DNA from: Jannaschia donghaensis
GTDB taxonomy: Bacteria > Pseudomonadota > Alphaproteobacteria > Rhodobacterales > Rhodobacteraceae
DNA: 64,000 nt
Reading direction: 5' to 3'
Assembly (NCBI RefSeq): GCF_001403795.1
Contig: NZ_CXSU01000012.1
Span: 682,934 to 746,933, forward strand
The first letter of the stretch is position 1, and each line of letters opens with the position of its first letter. A program made the position numbers and the translations under genes. Under the pieces are notes generated by a model. That model did not search any database, had not been told where the DNA came from, and worked only from the letters and a program-made list of their open reading frames with translations. This document shows positions 36,929 to 47,829 of this stretch, piece by piece.

Positions 36929-37867
36929 CTATGATAACCGCGCCAGCCGCTCGGTCAGCAGGGCGAAGAACCCGTCGGCATCGATCCCGCCGATGAACAG
37001 AGCGTTGGCCGGCCGGTCCGTCACCCGCCACCAGTCGGCGACGGTCATGCCGCGGGTCAGCGGGCTGTCGACCTCGATCTCCACGTTGATCTCGCGCCCG
37101 GTGAACAGGTCGGGGGCCAGCAGCCAGGCTATGACGCAGGGGTCGTGCAGCGGCGCACCCGCAGAGCCGTATTTCTCCTTGTCGAACCGCTCGAAGAAAT
37201 CGGTCCAGGCGGCGACCATGCGGCCCACCTCCGTCCCCAGATCGCGGAACGCCTGCACACGGTCGGCGGTGGTCAGCGCCTTGTGCGTCGCATCCAATGG
37301 CAGGACAGTCAGCGGAACGCCCGCGTCGAAGACGATTTTCGCCGCTTCGGGGTCGACGTAGATGTTGAACTCCGCGGCGGGCGTGATGTTGCCCACCTCG
37401 AAATACGCGCCGCCCATCAGGACGATCCGGGCGACGCGCGCCACGATATCGGGCGCGCGGCGGAAGGCCGTGGCGATATTGGTTAGCGGGCCAAGGGGGC
37501 AGAGCGTGACGCTGCCTGCGGGCTGCGACCGCAATGTCTCGATGATGAAATCGACGGCGTGCATGTCCTGCAACGGCATCGTCGGGTCGGCCATCTGCGG
37601 CCCGTCCAGACCGGTCTTGCCGTGCACATGTTCGGCCGTCACCAGATCGCGGGCAAGGGGCCGGTCACAGCCCGCGAAAACCGGCATATCCGGTCGCCCG
37701 GCCAATTCGCAGACGATCCGCGCGTTCCGGGCCGTCAAATCCAGCGGGACGTTTCCGGCCACGACCGTGAGGCCCAGCACCTCCAATTCGGGGGAGGCGA
37801 GGGCCAGCAGGATCGCGACCGCGTCGTCTTGGCCGGGGTCGGTGTCTATGATGATCTTTTGCGTCAT
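36929..37867 (-). CDS. Nucleoside hydrolase (inosine/uridine-preferring family)
   Basis: A 312-residue Ca-dependent N-ribohydrolase splitting nucleosides into base and ribose. The DTDPGQDDA motif near residue 8 supplies the catalytic and Ca-binding Asp residues; CPLGPLTNIATAF, VLMGGAYFEVGNITPAAEFNIYVDPEAA and HDPCVIAWLL complete the active-site set. No export signal. The exact nucleoside preference cannot be read. Upstream lies the iron-binding protein gene with a terminator hairpin between. Confidence 0.92.
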   Translation of the reverse strand: MTQKIIIDTDPGQDDAVAILLALASPELEVLGLTVVAGNVPLDLTARNARIVCELAGRPDMPVFAGCDRPLARDLVTAEHVHGKTGLDGPQMADPTMPLQDMHAVDFIIETLRSQPAGSVTLCPLGPLTNIATAFRRAPDIVARVARIVLMGGAYFEVGNITPAAEFNIYVDPEAAKIVFDAGVPLTVLPLDATHKALTTADRVQAFRDLGTEVGRMVAAWTDFFERFDKEKYGSAGAPLHDPCVIAWLLAPDLFTGREINVEIEVDSPLTRGMTVADWWRVTDRPANALFIGGIDADGFFALLTERLARLS

Positions 37868-37879
37868 GGCCTACAAAGA

Positions 37880-37914
37880 TGCGCCCCGCCCCGGAATGTC
37901 CAGAGCGGGGCGCA
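37880..37914 (-). terminator. Terminator after the iron-binding protein gene
   Basis: TGCGCCCCGC (37880-37889) and GCGGGGCGCA (37905-37914) form a perfect 10-bp stem, loop 15 nt, followed on the minus strand by the modest T-tract ATCTTTG. It ends transcription before the nucleoside hydrolase. Confidence 0.6.
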
Positions 37915-37933
37915 CGGCTGAAAGCTCGGTCCG

Positions 37934-38941
37934 TCAGCCGTCGAAATCGACGGTTTCCACCAGCTTGAGCGCCTCGGCCCGGTTGCCGGCAATCGCCGTC
38001 AGGTCGGTCTCGTCGGGGGTGAACTCACCCCAGCCCGCCACCAGGTCCGACGGCGGCGTGCCCGGCTTGACGGGGTATTCGTTCACCACGTTCGCATAGA
38101 TCTGCTGCGCCTCGGCCGAAGACAGGTATTCCATGAACGCCAGCGCTTCGGCTTCGTTCGCGGCCCCTTTCACCATGCCGACGCCGGACACGTTGACGTG
38201 GGTGCCGGCACCATCGGCGAAGGTGGGGAATTCGATGCGCACGGAATTGGCCCATGCCTCCTGTTCGGGGTCGTCCAGCATGGCCCCCATGTAATAGGTG
38301 TTGCCCAACGAGATGTCGCATTCGCCCGCCCAGATCGACTTGACCTGCGCGCGGTCATTTCCGTCGGGGGCCTTGGCCAGGTTGGCTTTCACGCCTTCCA
38401 GCCAGGTTTGCGTCGCCTCGGGGCCATTATGCTCCAACACGGCGGACACCAGGCCGATGGTATAGACATGCGTGCCCGACCGGGTGCAGATGCGGCCCGC
38501 CCATTTCGGATCGGCCAGATCTTCGTAGGTCGTGACCTCGCCTTCGCCGACACGATCCTTGCTGGCATAGATGATGCGCGCGCGCGTCGTCAGGCCGAAC
38601 CACATGTTGTCGTCGTCGCGCATCGCGTCGGGGATATTCGCGGTCAGCACGTCCGACTCGACCGGTTGCAGAACGCCAGCCTCCTTGGCCTCGGACAGGC
38701 GGGATACGTCGACGGTGAAGATCAGGTCGGCGGGGCTACGCTCGCCTTCGGCCACCAGACGCTCGGTGATGCCCTTGTCGATATAGACGACGTTGGCCGT
38801 GTGGCCCGTCGCCTCCTCGAAGCCATCGATCAGCGGCTGCATCAGCTCGGGCTGACGGTACGAATAGACATTGACCTCACCGGCGAACGCGGGGCCCGCG
38901 GCGGCAAGGGCAGTGGTGGCGAGAATGGCGGTGCGAAGCAT
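37934..38941 (-). CDS. Ferric iron ABC transporter, substrate-binding protein
   Basis: A 335-residue periplasmic protein of the FbpA/FutA/AfuA class. A signal peptide ends at about residue 20 (AGPAFA), then VNVYSYRQPELMQPL and FEEATGHTANVVYIDKGITERL. GNTYYMGAM near two thirds supplies the paired Tyr residues that bind Fe3+ in this family. The start ATG 38941 follows CGGAGG. Permease and ATPase genes are not adjacent; a ferric-type ATPase lies about 16.5 kb away. A palindrome GGTTTAAACC at 38968-38977 could be an operator or part of the promoter. Confidence 0.88.
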   Translation of the reverse strand: MLRTAILATTALAAAGPAFAGEVNVYSYRQPELMQPLIDGFEEATGHTANVVYIDKGITERLVAEGERSPADLIFTVDVSRLSEAKEAGVLQPVESDVLTANIPDAMRDDDNMWFGLTTRARIIYASKDRVGEGEVTTYEDLADPKWAGRICTRSGTHVYTIGLVSAVLEHNGPEATQTWLEGVKANLAKAPDGNDRAQVKSIWAGECDISLGNTYYMGAMLDDPEQEAWANSVRIEFPTFADGAGTHVNVSGVGMVKGAANEAEALAFMEYLSSAEAQQIYANVVNEYPVKPGTPPSDLVAGWGEFTPDETDLTAIAGNRAEALKLVETVDFDG

Positions 38942-38982
38942 CGGGGCCTCCGTTATTTGCGATGCCCGGTTTAAACCTGACT

Positions 38983-39011
38983 AAAACACTCGGGTCAATC
39001 CCGAGTGTTTT
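38983..39011 (-). terminator. Bidirectional-type terminator after mazG
   Basis: AAAACACTCGGG (38983-38994), a 5-nt loop and CCCGAGTGTTTT (39000-39011) form a perfect 12-bp stem with A and T ends. It overlaps the mazG stop codon (TAA, 39012-39010) and separates mazG from the iron-binding gene. Confidence 0.82.
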
Positions 39012-39825
39012 ACTTTGTTTCTTTTTCGCGGGACTTCGCCGCGTCCCAAAGTCCATCCATTTCCGCCAGATCGGACTGCGCCGGGGTCCGGCCATCCGCG
39101 GCCAGCGCATCCTCGATCTGTTCGAACCGCCGGACGAACTTGGCGTTGGCCGCCCGCAACGCTGCTTCGGGATCCACCTTCAGGTGCCGTGCCAGATTGG
39201 CGATGACGAACAGCAGATCGCCCATCTCTTCCTCGACCTCCCGCCGGGTCAGGCGCTCCTTCGCCTCCACCAGCTCCGTGGCTTCCTCCTGCACCTTGTC
39301 CAGAACCTGCATGGTTTCCGGCCAGTCGAAGCCGACCCGCGCCGCGCGGTTCTGCAACTTCACCGCCCGCATCAGCGCGGGCAGGCCCAGTGCCACACCG
39401 TCCAACGTGCGTCGCGCGCCATCACCGGCGCGTTCCTTCGCCTTGACCGCTTCCCAGTCGACGACCTGCTGCGCGGCCGACTTGTCCCGGTTGCCGTCGC
39501 CCCAGATGTGCGGATGCCGGTCGACCATCTTCTGCGCCACGCGGTCGGCGATGGTGTGGAAATCGAAGCGCCCGTCTTCCGCCCCCATCCGCGCATGATA
39601 GACGACCTGCAGCAGCAGATCGCCCAACTCTCCCTCCAACTCGTCCCAAGCCCCGCGCGCGATCGCGTCGGCGACCTCATAGGCCTCCTCGATGGTATAG
39701 GGCGCGATGGACGCGAAATCCTGTTCGATGTCCCACGGACAGCCCCGGTCCGGGTCGCGCAGCCGGTCCATGATCGCCAGCAACCGGGGCAGCCCGCCGC
39801 CGGGGGTGGTGCAGATGTCGTGCAT
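39010..39825 (-). CDS. mazG: Nucleoside triphosphate pyrophosphohydrolase
   Basis: A 271-residue two-domain MazG. The first domain carries CPWDIEQDFASIAPYTIEEAYEV and ELEGELGDLLLQVVYHARM (the EExxE...ExxD metal site); the second repeats it as VQEEATELVEAKE and EEMGDLLFVIANLARHL. It hydrolyses all NTPs, including aberrant ones. The start ATG 39825 follows ACAGGAGA. There is no MazEF pair nearby, so a housekeeping sanitising role is likely. Confidence 0.93.
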   Translation of the reverse strand: MHDICTTPGGGLPRLLAIMDRLRDPDRGCPWDIEQDFASIAPYTIEEAYEVADAIARGAWDELEGELGDLLLQVVYHARMGAEDGRFDFHTIADRVAQKMVDRHPHIWGDGNRDKSAAQQVVDWEAVKAKERAGDGARRTLDGVALGLPALMRAVKLQNRAARVGFDWPETMQVLDKVQEEATELVEAKERLTRREVEEEMGDLLFVIANLARHLKVDPEAALRAANAKFVRRFEQIEDALAADGRTPAQSDLAEMDGLWDAAKSREKETK

Positions 39826-39882
39826 TGCGTCTCTCCTGTCTTAGGTGTTTCCTGCCCGGCAATGCGCACAGGAGACAAGCCC

Positions 39883-41043
39883 ATGCCCGTCATCAATTCG
39901 ATCGCCGCGATGGAGCCCGAGATGCGCGAATGGCGTCGCTGGCTCCACCGCAATCCCGAATTGCAGTTCGACCTTCCCAAGACCGCCGGCTTCGTCGCGG
40001 ACAAGTTGCGCGACTTCGGCATCACCGAAATCCACGAGGGCATCGCCACGTCGGGCATCGTCGCCATCATCGAAGGGCAGGGGGATGGCCCGACCATCGG
40101 CCTGCGCGCCGACATGGATGCGCTGCCGATCCTGGAGGCGTCGGGCGTCGAACACGCTTCCGAGACGCGGGGCAAGATGCACGCCTGCGGGCACGACGGG
40201 CATACGACGATGCTGCTGGGCGCGGCGAAATACCTTGCCGAGACGCGCAACTTCCGCGGCCGCGTCGCGCTTATCTTCCAACCGGCGGAGGAGGGCGGCG
40301 GCGGCGGGGCCGTCATGGTCGACGAAGGCGTGATGGACCGCTTCGACATCGAACAGGTCTATGGCATCCACAACGCACCCAACTTCGCGGAAGGCGAATT
40401 CTTCACGACGCCCGGCCCGATCATGGCCGCCGTGGACACGTTCCACATCGACATCACCGGCAAAGGCGGGCACGGCGCGATGCCCCACGACACCAAGGAC
40501 CCCATCGTCGCGGCCCTCGGCATCGGCCAAGCCATTCAGACGATCGTGTCGCGCAACCATTACGCGCTGGACGAACTGGTCGTGTCCATCACGCAGATCC
40601 ACACCGGGACCGCGGACAACATCATCCCCGGCACGGCCTATCTGGAAGGCACGGTGCGCACCTTCGATCCGCAAGTGCAGGACATGGTGGAACGCCGCCT
40701 GAGACAGATCGTCGAAGGGCAGGCGGCCAGCTATGACGTGGCGGCGACCTGCCGGTACGAACGGGGTTATCCCGCCACGGTCAACGACGCAGACAAAGCC
40801 GCCTTCGCTGCCAAGGTCGCCGCCGACGTGGTGGGTGCGGACAAGGTCACGCCCGACAGCCCCAAGGAAATGGGGGCAGAGGATTTCTCTTACATGCTGA
40901 ACGTCCGCCCCGGCGCGTACCTCTTTCTCGGGGCCGGCCCCGGCCCGGTCCTCCACCACCCCGAGTTCGACTTCAACGATACGATCGCCCCGCTGGGGGC
41001 CAGCTTCTTCGCGCGGATGGTCGAAACGGCACAGCCGGTCTAG
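39883..41043 (+). CDS. M20 family amidohydrolase (hippurate hydrolase-like)
   Basis: A 386-residue metallohydrolase cleaving N-acyl amino acids or related amides. Seen: LRADMDALPI, MHACGHDGHTTMLLGAA with metal-binding His/Asp, FQPAEEGGGGG with the catalytic Glu pair, TGKGGHGAMPHDTKDP of the dimerisation lid domain, and GAEDFSYML near the end. The start ATG 39883 follows CAGGAGAC. It is divergent from mazG and convergent with gluQ: the two stop codons share the tetranucleotide CTAG. Natural substrate unknown. Confidence 0.9.
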   Translation: MPVINSIAAMEPEMREWRRWLHRNPELQFDLPKTAGFVADKLRDFGITEIHEGIATSGIVAIIEGQGDGPTIGLRADMDALPILEASGVEHASETRGKMHACGHDGHTTMLLGAAKYLAETRNFRGRVALIFQPAEEGGGGGAVMVDEGVMDRFDIEQVYGIHNAPNFAEGEFFTTPGPIMAAVDTFHIDITGKGGHGAMPHDTKDPIVAALGIGQAIQTIVSRNHYALDELVVSITQIHTGTADNIIPGTAYLEGTVRTFDPQVQDMVERRLRQIVEGQAASYDVAATCRYERGYPATVNDADKAAFAAKVAADVVGADKVTPDSPKEMGAEDFSYMLNVRPGAYLFLGAGPGPVLHHPEFDFNDTIAPLGASFFARMVETAQPV

Positions 41044-41864
41044 GCCTCGGGTGCCACCCGACTCTCCCGCAGTCGCGCCACCAACGCCTGTGCCGTCCAG
41101 CCCGCGTCGCGGTAGCTGGCAATCGACCGCGCGTCGTCGCGCTTGGCCAGCCGCTTGCCATCGGCGTCGCGCACCAGATCGTGGTGGCGATATGCAGGCG
41201 TCGGTAGGCCGAGCAGCCCTTGCAATGCGACATGGATCGGCGTCGCCTCGGCCAGGTCCTCTCCGCGCGTGACCAACCCGATGTCTTGCGCGGCGTCGTC
41301 CACGACGACCGCCAGGTGATACGATGTGCCCATGTCGCGGCGGGCGACCACGACGTCCCCGATGGTCCGGCGGAAGGTCTCGGCATCCAACGCCCACGCC
41401 GCCCCGGCCTCCGTCCATGTGAGGTTCCCCACCGCCGATGCGTCCAGGCGAAGCGCCACGCCCTGGGGCCGCGCGCCCGTCCGCGACACGCCGCGACATG
41501 TCCCCGGATAGATCACGCCGTCCGGCCCCGTCAGCGGCGCGCCCTCCTGCGGGGCGCTTGCCGCCTCTAGGATATCGCGTCGGTTGCAGCTGCACGGATA
41601 GAGGACGCCCATGGCCCACATCCGGTCGAGTGCGGCGGCGTAGGTTTCCATCCGCTCCGACTGCCGCATCACCGGCTCGGGCCACGTCAGCCCCAGCCAA
41701 GACAGATGTTCGTAAATTGCCGCCTCGTGGTCCGCGCGCGCGCGACTTTGGTCGATGTCTTCGATCCGCAACACCATGTCGCCCGCGTCGTCCGCGCAGA
41801 TCGCCGCCCAGGCATGCCCCAGATGGAGCGGCCCGGTGGGCGACGGGGCGAACCGCGTGATCAT
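41040..41864 (-). CDS. gluQ: Glutamyl-Q tRNA(Asp) synthetase
   Basis: A 274-residue truncated GluRS-like enzyme that attaches glutamate to queuosine of tRNA(Asp). It keeps the catalytic core [15 protein letters not shown] and a KMSKS-equivalent KRLAKRDDA but lacks the anticodon-binding part. The zinc site is CSCNR with a later YPGTCR. Its ATG overlaps the trmFO stop (ATGA), so two tRNA-modification genes form one unit. Confidence 0.93.
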   Translation of the reverse strand: MITRFAPSPTGPLHLGHAWAAICADDAGDMVLRIEDIDQSRARADHEAAIYEHLSWLGLTWPEPVMRQSERMETYAAALDRMWAMGVLYPCSCNRRDILEAASAPQEGAPLTGPDGVIYPGTCRGVSRTGARPQGVALRLDASAVGNLTWTEAGAAWALDAETFRRTIGDVVVARRDMGTSYHLAVVVDDAAQDIGLVTRGEDLAEATPIHVALQGLLGLPTPAYRHHDLVRDADGKRLAKRDDARSIASYRDAGWTAQALVARLRESRVAPEA

Positions 41865-43210
41865 TCGGCGGCGGCGCGCATCCCGAGCCAGTCGTGCCAG
41901 TCGGCCTTGGCCCGGTCGGTATACATCTTGTAGCGCAGCGCGCGCCGCTTGCGCCCGCCCTTGGCATCCACCGGCGGGAACAGCCCGAAGTTCACGTTCA
42001 TCGGCTGGAACGTCTTCGCATCCGCTCCGCCGGTGATATGCGTGACCAGTGCGCCCATCGCTGTGGTCTGCGGCACCGAGGCCAGGCCGTGACCCTGCAG
42101 TTCTGCGGCGGCCAGACGCCCGGCAAGCATGCCCATGGCCGCTGATTCCACATAACCCTCGACGCCGGTGATCTGCCCGGCAAAGCGGATGTGCGGCTTC
42201 GACTTCAGCCGCATCTGATCGTCCAGCAACGTGGGGGAGTTGATGAAGGTGTTGCGATGAATGCCGCCCAGACGCGCGAACGACGCGTCCTGCAAACCGG
42301 GAATCATAGCGAAAACAGACTTCTGCGCGCCGTACTTCATCTTGGTCTGGAAGCCGACGATATTATAGAGCGTGCCCAGCGCATTGTCGCGGCGCAGCTG
42401 CACCACGGCATAGGCCTTCTCGGTCGGATTGTGCGGATTGGTCAGGCCCACGGGCTTCATCGGCCCGAAGCGCAGGGTCTCGCGGCCCCGCTCGGCCATC
42501 ACCTCGATCGGCAGGCAGCCGTCGAAATAGCCGGCCGTCTCGCCCGGTTTGAACTCGGTCTTTTCGGCGGCCAGCATCGCGTCGATGAAGGCCTCGTATT
42601 GGTCCTTCGTCATCGGACAGTTGATGTACGCCGTCCGCTCCTCCTCGGTCTCGCCCTTGTCATAGCGCGACTGCATCCAGGCGGTGTCCATGTCGATGCT
42701 GTCGTAATGCACGATGGGTGCGATGGCGTCGAAGAATGCCAGGCTATCCTGCCCCGCCTCGGCCGCGATGGACTGGGCCAGGCCCGATCCGGTCAGCGGG
42801 CCGGTAGCGACGATCCAATGCCCACTCTCGGGCAGGGCGGTCACCTCCTCGTCCACCACGCTGATCAGCGGATGCGCCCGCAGGCGCGCGGTGACGGCTT
42901 CGGCGAAAGGATCGCGGTCGACGGCCAAGGCACCACCGGCGGGCAGGCGATGCGCGTCCGCCATTTCCATGATCAGACCGCCGGCCGCCCGCATCTCCCA
43001 ATGGAGGAGCCCGACGGCGTTCTGTTCGGAATCGTCGGACCGGAAGGAATTGGAGCAGACCATTTCCGCCAGTGACCCGGTGCGATGCGCAAAGGTCGCC
43101 ACTTTGGGCCGCATTTCGTGAATGACGACGGGGACGCCCAGCTGCGCCGCCTGCCACGCCGCCTCCGATCCGGCCATGCCGCCGCCGATGATGTGAAGTT
43201 TTTCTGCCAT
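41861..43210 (-). CDS. trmFO: Methylenetetrahydrofolate-tRNA (uracil-54-C5) methyltransferase
   Basis: A 449-residue FAD and folate enzyme forming m5U54 (ribothymidine) in the T loop of tRNA. FAD loop [17 protein letters not shown] at the N-terminus, then [35 protein letters not shown] and [11 protein letters not shown] are TrmFO marks. The start ATG 43210 is set by the FAD motif. Some bacteria use SAM-dependent TrmA instead; TrmFO is common in alphaproteobacteria. It is co-transcribed with gluQ. Confidence 0.95.
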   Translation of the reverse strand: MAEKLHIIGGGMAGSEAAWQAAQLGVPVVIHEMRPKVATFAHRTGSLAEMVCSNSFRSDDSEQNAVGLLHWEMRAAGGLIMEMADAHRLPAGGALAVDRDPFAEAVTARLRAHPLISVVDEEVTALPESGHWIVATGPLTGSGLAQSIAAEAGQDSLAFFDAIAPIVHYDSIDMDTAWMQSRYDKGETEEERTAYINCPMTKDQYEAFIDAMLAAEKTEFKPGETAGYFDGCLPIEVMAERGRETLRFGPMKPVGLTNPHNPTEKAYAVVQLRRDNALGTLYNIVGFQTKMKYGAQKSVFAMIPGLQDASFARLGGIHRNTFINSPTLLDDQMRLKSKPHIRFAGQITGVEGYVESAAMGMLAGRLAAAELQGHGLASVPQTTAMGALVTHITGGADAKTFQPMNVNFGLFPPVDAKGGRKRRALRYKMYTDRAKADWHDWLGMRAAAE

Positions 43211-43433
43211 GACCCATCCATACCGACCGGGCCGCGAACACGAAAGCGGATATGACGGTGCGACCGTTTCGGACGGCGGCGACGTTTCGGCGCAGGGTCG
43301 TCGTGCCCCCGTCCGTTCGCATTGCGGAAATGTCCCGTATGAACCTTCGCCAGACCGCGTCACCGTCCGAAAAATATCCGCTGTGGAAGAGTGGATCGCT
43401 GACGGGACCCAGATACCAAGCGGCGGCTTTGCC

Positions 43434-44288
43434 CTATTCGCTCGCCAACCGCATACCGCTCAGGACAGTGCCGTTGCAGAACCAATCCACCACCGAACGC
43501 AGTGTTTTGTCGCTGTGCCGCGTCTCGTGGTACGTAATCCAGAGCTCGCCCTTGAGTGCGTTGTCGGGCAGGTCGGCAAGCACCAGATTGTGGTGCGGCT
43601 GAACCATGAAATCCGGCAAAAGACCCGGCAGACCGGTTTCGCATACCATGTCGAGCGCCATCGGCATTTCCTCAACGCGGTACCGGGGCTTGGGCTTCGC
43701 ATCGGTATAAATCTCGCGCAGTTTGTCGGCGTCGGGGTACCGATGGGTCAGGCCGATCCAGTCCCCCTCGGGCTTGTGGTGCCTGCCGTGATAGACGCGC
43801 AGCGAATAGTCGCAGAATTTCCGGGCCTTAAGCCGCCCCCCCTCGGGCCGCCCGATGCGAACCTGGATGTCCGCCTCGCCCAAGCCTTGCGAAAACACCT
43901 TATCGGTCAGCGTGAGCAGGACGTGGGGCAGATAATCCGACAACTCCCCCGTGCGCGGCAGGACGAACTGCTTGTGTACGGCGGGCGGGGCCGCGATCTC
44001 GATCGGGATCAGGGCGCCGGCGTCCCCGATCTTCATCGCCGCCATTTCGGAGCGGAGCCGGTGATCCAGGTCTTCCGCGATCAACGCCAGATCTTCGGCC
44101 GCCTTCGTGGCGACGAACCCGGTCCCCCGCTTTTCAAACAGCGATACGCCCAGATCGTGGCTCAACCGGTCCAACCGCCGCGATACCGTCGCCACGTTCG
44201 TATCGAGATATCGTGCCGCCGCCGACATCGTGCCGTGCCGCGTCATGGCAAGCACGAATTTCAGGTCATCCCAATTGTCGAGGGTCAT
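43434..44288 (-). CDS. LysR-family transcriptional regulator
   Basis: A 284-residue LysR regulator. The winged helix is near the N-terminus ([35 protein letters not shown], split here by function: helix-turn-helix about 17-40), followed by the effector domain to residue 284. The start ATG 44288 follows TTGGGAG. The flanking genes are housekeeping (gyrA, trmFO) on the same strand, so the usual divergent target is absent and the regulon is unknown. Confidence 0.85.
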   Translation of the reverse strand: MTLDNWDDLKFVLAMTRHGTMSAAARYLDTNVATVSRRLDRLSHDLGVSLFEKRGTGFVATKAAEDLALIAEDLDHRLRSEMAAMKIGDAGALIPIEIAAPPAVHKQFVLPRTGELSDYLPHVLLTLTDKVFSQGLGEADIQVRIGRPEGGRLKARKFCDYSLRVYHGRHHKPEGDWIGLTHRYPDADKLREIYTDAKPKPRYRVEEMPMALDMVCETGLPGLLPDFMVQPHHNLVLADLPDNALKGELWITYHETRHSDKTLRSVVDWFCNGTVLSGMRLASE

Positions 44289-44441
44289 CCGCAACTCCCA
44301 AGGGCACCCCGTATCCGGATGCCCCCCCTTCCTGAACACGACCATAACGCGAACGTAACGCATTTCGCCAGTATCGAGTCGCACCGGGGCAAGGACGCCC
44401 ATGCGAAGATCGCACAGACGGTGCCTCGCCCCGTGCTCAGG

Positions 44442-47213
44442 TCACTCGGGCGCGGGGCTTTCCCCGACTTCGTCGATCAGATCCTCGTCATCCTGACGGT
44501 CGGCCACGCGCGCGACGGTCACCACACGCTCATCGGCCCTTGTGTCGAACACTTTGACACCCCCGGCACTGCGCGACCGGAAGGAAATGCCGTCCACCGG
44601 ACAGCGGATCGACTGACCCGTCGATGTGGCCAGCATGATCTGGTCGTCCATCTCCACCGGGAAAGATGCGGCAATCGGACCGCCGCGTGCGGCCTTGTCC
44701 TGCGCGCCGACCCCCATGCCGCCACGCCCGCGCACCGGGTAATCGTGGCTCGACGACAACTTGCCGGCCCCGCTTTCGGTGATCGTCAGGATCAGATCCT
44801 CGGCCGCCGACATCTCGGCGTAGCGTTCGGGGGAAATCGTGGCGTTGGCCGACCCTTCCTCGTCGTCCGGCAATTCCGCATCGTCCGCCAGGCCCGCAAC
44901 CGCGCGTCGCTTCTTCAGATAGGCGGTCCGTTCGTCCGACGTGGCGTCGAAGTGGCGGATGACGGCCATGGACACGACGGCATCGTCCTCGCCCAACCGG
45001 ATGCCGCGCACGCCCGTCGATGCGCGCGAATTGAACACCCGCACCGCCGTCGCAGGGAAGCGGATCGCGCGACCCGACCGGCTGATCAGCATCACATCGT
45101 CGTCGTTCGACGCGATCCGCGCATTGATCAGCTTCCAGCCCTCGGTCTCGCCCTCGAACTTCATGGCGATCTTGCCGTTGCGCATGACATTGGCGAAATC
45201 CGACAGCTTGTTGCGCCGCACCGTGCCGTGATCGGTGCAGAACACGACCTGCAACTCGTCCCAATCGGCCTCGTCCCGGTCCACGGGCATGATCGCCGCG
45301 ATGCCCGTGCCCGTGGGGATCGGCAGCAGGTTGACCAGCGCCTTGCCCTTGGCCGTGCGCCCGCCCTGCGGCAGACGCCAGGTCTTGAGCTTGTAGACCA
45401 TCCCGTCTGTCGTAAAGAACAGCAACGGCGTATGCGTGTTGGCCACGAACAGGGTCGTGACGACATCTTCTTCCTTCGTCGCCATGCCGGCGGTGCCCTT
45501 GCCGCCCCGCTTCTGCGCGCGGAAGTCGACCAGCGGCGTGCGCTTTGCATAGCCCGAGGAGGTGATGGTCACGACCATGTCTTCGCGCTCGATCAGATCC
45601 TCGTCATCCATGTCGCCGGACCAATCGGTGATCTCGGTACGACGGGGGACGGAGAATTGCTCGCGCACTTCGATCAACTCGTTGGAGATGATCTCAAGGA
45701 TACGGGCGCGGCTTCCCAGGATCTCCAGGTATTCCTTGATCTTGCCCGCCAGCTCTTCCAACTCATCGGTGACTTCTTTCACCCCGATCTGGGTCAGGCG
45801 TTGCAGCCGCAACTCCAGAATGGCGCGCGCCTGCGTCTCCGACAGGTTGTAGGTGCCGTCGTCGTTCATCGTATGCGTCGGATCGTCGATCAGGCGAATG
45901 AACGGCGCGATCTCCTCGGCGGGCCAGCGGCGGGTCATCAGTTTGGCGCGCGCTTCGGCGGCATCGGCCGACGCACGGATGGTCTTGACGACTTCGTCCA
46001 CGTTGCTGACGGCCACGGCCAGACCGCACAGGATATGGCTGCGTTCGCGCGCTCGGCGCAGCTCGTATGCCGTGCGCCGCGCGATGACGTCCTCGCGGAA
46101 AGCCAGGAACGACGTCAGGAACCGGCGCAGCGTCAGTTGTTCCGGGCGCCCGCCGTTCAGGGCAAGCATGTTGCAGGCAAACGACGTCTGCATCGGCGTA
46201 AATCGGAACAGCTGGTTCAGAACCACCTCGGCGGTCGCATCGCGCTTGAGTTCCACCACGACCCGCACGCCGATCCGGTCGGATTCGTCCTGCACGTGGG
46301 CGATGCCCTCGATCCGCTTTTCCTTGGCCGCTTCGGCGATCTTCTCGATCATCGTGGCCTTGTTTACCTGATACGGAATCTCGTCCAGCACGATGGCAAA
46401 GCGATCCTTGCGGATCTCCTCGACCCGCGTCTTGGCGCGCATCACGACGCTGCCGCGCCCCTCCAGATACGCTTTGCGGATGCCCGTGCGGCCCAGAATG
46501 ATGCCGCCCGTCGGAAAATCGGGGCCGGGCACGTATTCGATCAGTTCTTCGGACGTCAGGTCCGGGTTCTCGATCAGGGCCAGGCAGGCGTCGATGATCT
46601 CGCCCAGGTTATGGGGCGGAATGTTCGTCGCCATGCCGACCGCGATGCCGCCCGCGCCGTTGACCAGCATGTTGGGGAACCGCGCCGGCAGGACCGATGG
46701 CTCGGTGTCCTTGCCGTCATAGTTCGGCACCATGTCGACGGTGTCCTTCTCGATATCCGCCAGCAGGAAGGCCGCCGGCTTGTCCATCCGCACTTCGGTG
46801 TAGCGCATGGCGGCGGCATTATCGCCGTCCATCGATCCGAAATTGCCCTGACCATCCAGCAATGGAAGCGACATCGAAAAATGCTGCGCCATCCGCACCA
46901 GCGCTTCGTAGATCGCGGAATCGCCGTGCGGGTGATATTTGCCCATCACATCGCCGACGGCGCGAGCCGATTTGCGGTACGATTTGTCGTGCGTGTTGTT
47001 CGCTTCATGCATCGCATAGAGGATGCGCCGGTGGACGGGCTTCAACCCGTCGCGCAGGTCCGGAATGGCGCGCGAAATGATGACCGACATCGCATAGTCG
47101 AGGAACGAGGTGCGCATCTCGTCGATGATGCTGACCTGAGGGCCCGCGTGGGCCATCACCTCGCGCTTGGGCTTTTCGTCTTCGTTCTCAGGGTTTTGCG
47201 GGTCGTCGTTCAT
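44442..47213 (-). CDS. gyrA: DNA gyrase subunit A
   Basis: A 923-residue GyrA, the breakage-reunion subunit of the supercoiling type II topoisomerase. The active-site Tyr138 is in AAAMRYTEV. The quinolone-resistance region reads [17 protein letters not shown], with Ser99 at the E. coli Ser83 position and Glu103 at Asp87, a combination expected to be susceptible. The C-terminal beta-pinwheel starts with the GyrA box QKRGGKG and has an acidic insert ([13 protein letters not shown]). An acidic tail ends the protein. Confidence 0.97.
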   Translation of the reverse strand: MNDDPQNPENEDEKPKREVMAHAGPQVSIIDEMRTSFLDYAMSVIISRAIPDLRDGLKPVHRRILYAMHEANNTHDKSYRKSARAVGDVMGKYHPHGDSAIYEALVRMAQHFSMSLPLLDGQGNFGSMDGDNAAAMRYTEVRMDKPAAFLLADIEKDTVDMVPNYDGKDTEPSVLPARFPNMLVNGAGGIAVGMATNIPPHNLGEIIDACLALIENPDLTSEELIEYVPGPDFPTGGIILGRTGIRKAYLEGRGSVVMRAKTRVEEIRKDRFAIVLDEIPYQVNKATMIEKIAEAAKEKRIEGIAHVQDESDRIGVRVVVELKRDATAEVVLNQLFRFTPMQTSFACNMLALNGGRPEQLTLRRFLTSFLAFREDVIARRTAYELRRARERSHILCGLAVAVSNVDEVVKTIRASADAAEARAKLMTRRWPAEEIAPFIRLIDDPTHTMNDDGTYNLSETQARAILELRLQRLTQIGVKEVTDELEELAGKIKEYLEILGSRARILEIISNELIEVREQFSVPRRTEITDWSGDMDDEDLIEREDMVVTITSSGYAKRTPLVDFRAQKRGGKGTAGMATKEEDVVTTLFVANTHTPLLFFTTDGMVYKLKTWRLPQGGRTAKGKALVNLLPIPTGTGIAAIMPVDRDEADWDELQVVFCTDHGTVRRNKLSDFANVMRNGKIAMKFEGETEGWKLINARIASNDDDVMLISRSGRAIRFPATAVRVFNSRASTGVRGIRLGEDDAVVSMAVIRHFDATSDERTAYLKKRRAVAGLADDAELPDDEEGSANATISPERYAEMSAAEDLILTITESGAGKLSSSHDYPVRGRGGMGVGAQDKAARGGPIAASFPVEMDDQIMLATSTGQSIRCPVDGISFRSRSAGGVKVFDTRADERVVTVARVADRQDDEDLIDEVGESPAPE

Positions 47214-47373
47214 GCGATTCTGCGCCTCTTGCGGGGACTACATCTGGTTGTCGGGAACGCTATCATCCCCTGCATATGGGCTCAACGCCGGATATCCCTT
47301 CGGACGGGACGCAGGGTCGATCCGTTCATATTATTTTAACACTAAGCCATTGGTTTCGCTGCGAAACCGGTCG

Positions 47374-47829
47374 TCAATCGCGCGCCGCGGCCCAGAACCA
47401 GAGTGCGGCCAGCCCCAGCGACAGCACCCCGTTCCAACCGGCCATGGTCAGCCCAAGCTGCCAGACGATGTCGTCGCACATGACGATCGTGTCCGTCACC
47501 TCGGTCGACAAAAGGTCCGTTCCCGAAAGCGACGACAGCCCGTCGCCCCCACCGGTGCAACTGCCGGGACCGGGCCACCAACCCTGTTCGACGCCCGCGT
47601 GGAAAAAGCCGATGCCGCTTGTCACCACGGCGGCCACGCCGGCCAGTGCGGCCATCGCGCGGGGCATCACGCCAGACAGGGCCAGAATCCCGAACAGGAT
47701 CGCGGCCGCATGGGGCCAGCGTTGCCAAAGGCACATCGCACAGGGTGCGTAGCCGGCGAGTTGGAACAGGAACGCGCCACCCAGAAGGCCGACGTGTCCA
47801 GCGGTGGCAAGGGCGATCAGGCGTGTCAC
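47374..47829 (-). CDS. Disulfide bond formation protein B family
   Basis: A 151-residue four-helix inner-membrane protein that re-oxidises DsbA using quinone. The redox pair Cys30-Cys33 is in YAPCAMCLWQRWPH, and the second pair, Cys90 and Cys117, lies in the later periplasmic loop (GPGSC, VMCDD). The GTG start at 47829 overlaps the stop of the YqaA-type gene. A perfect GGTTTCGC/GCGAAACC repeat follows the stop (47352-47368) without a T-run. Confidence 0.87.
   Translation of the reverse strand: MTRLIALATAGHVGLLGGAFLFQLAGYAPCAMCLWQRWPHAAAILFGILALSGVMPRAMAALAGVAAVVTSGIGFFHAGVEQGWWPGPGSCTGGGDGLSSLSGTDLLSTEVTDTIVMCDDIVWQLGLTMAGWNGVLSLGLAALWFWAAARD

Noticed and set aside
39841-41967. A 708-codon minus-strand frame opposite the M20 hydrolase and across gluQ
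   Set aside because: Arg/Gly-rich shadow of two well-supported genes, with no family match and no ribosome binding site.
44415-44465. A GCCCCG/CGGGGC hairpin at the end of gyrA taken as a terminator
   Set aside because: It overlaps the stop codon, has a long loop and lacks a T-run on the minus strand.
43209-47339. A plus-strand open frame of 1376 codons opposite trmFO, the LysR gene and gyrA
   Set aside because: It spans three recognised minus-strand genes and encodes no known domain; high GC at third positions keeps the opposite strand free of stops.
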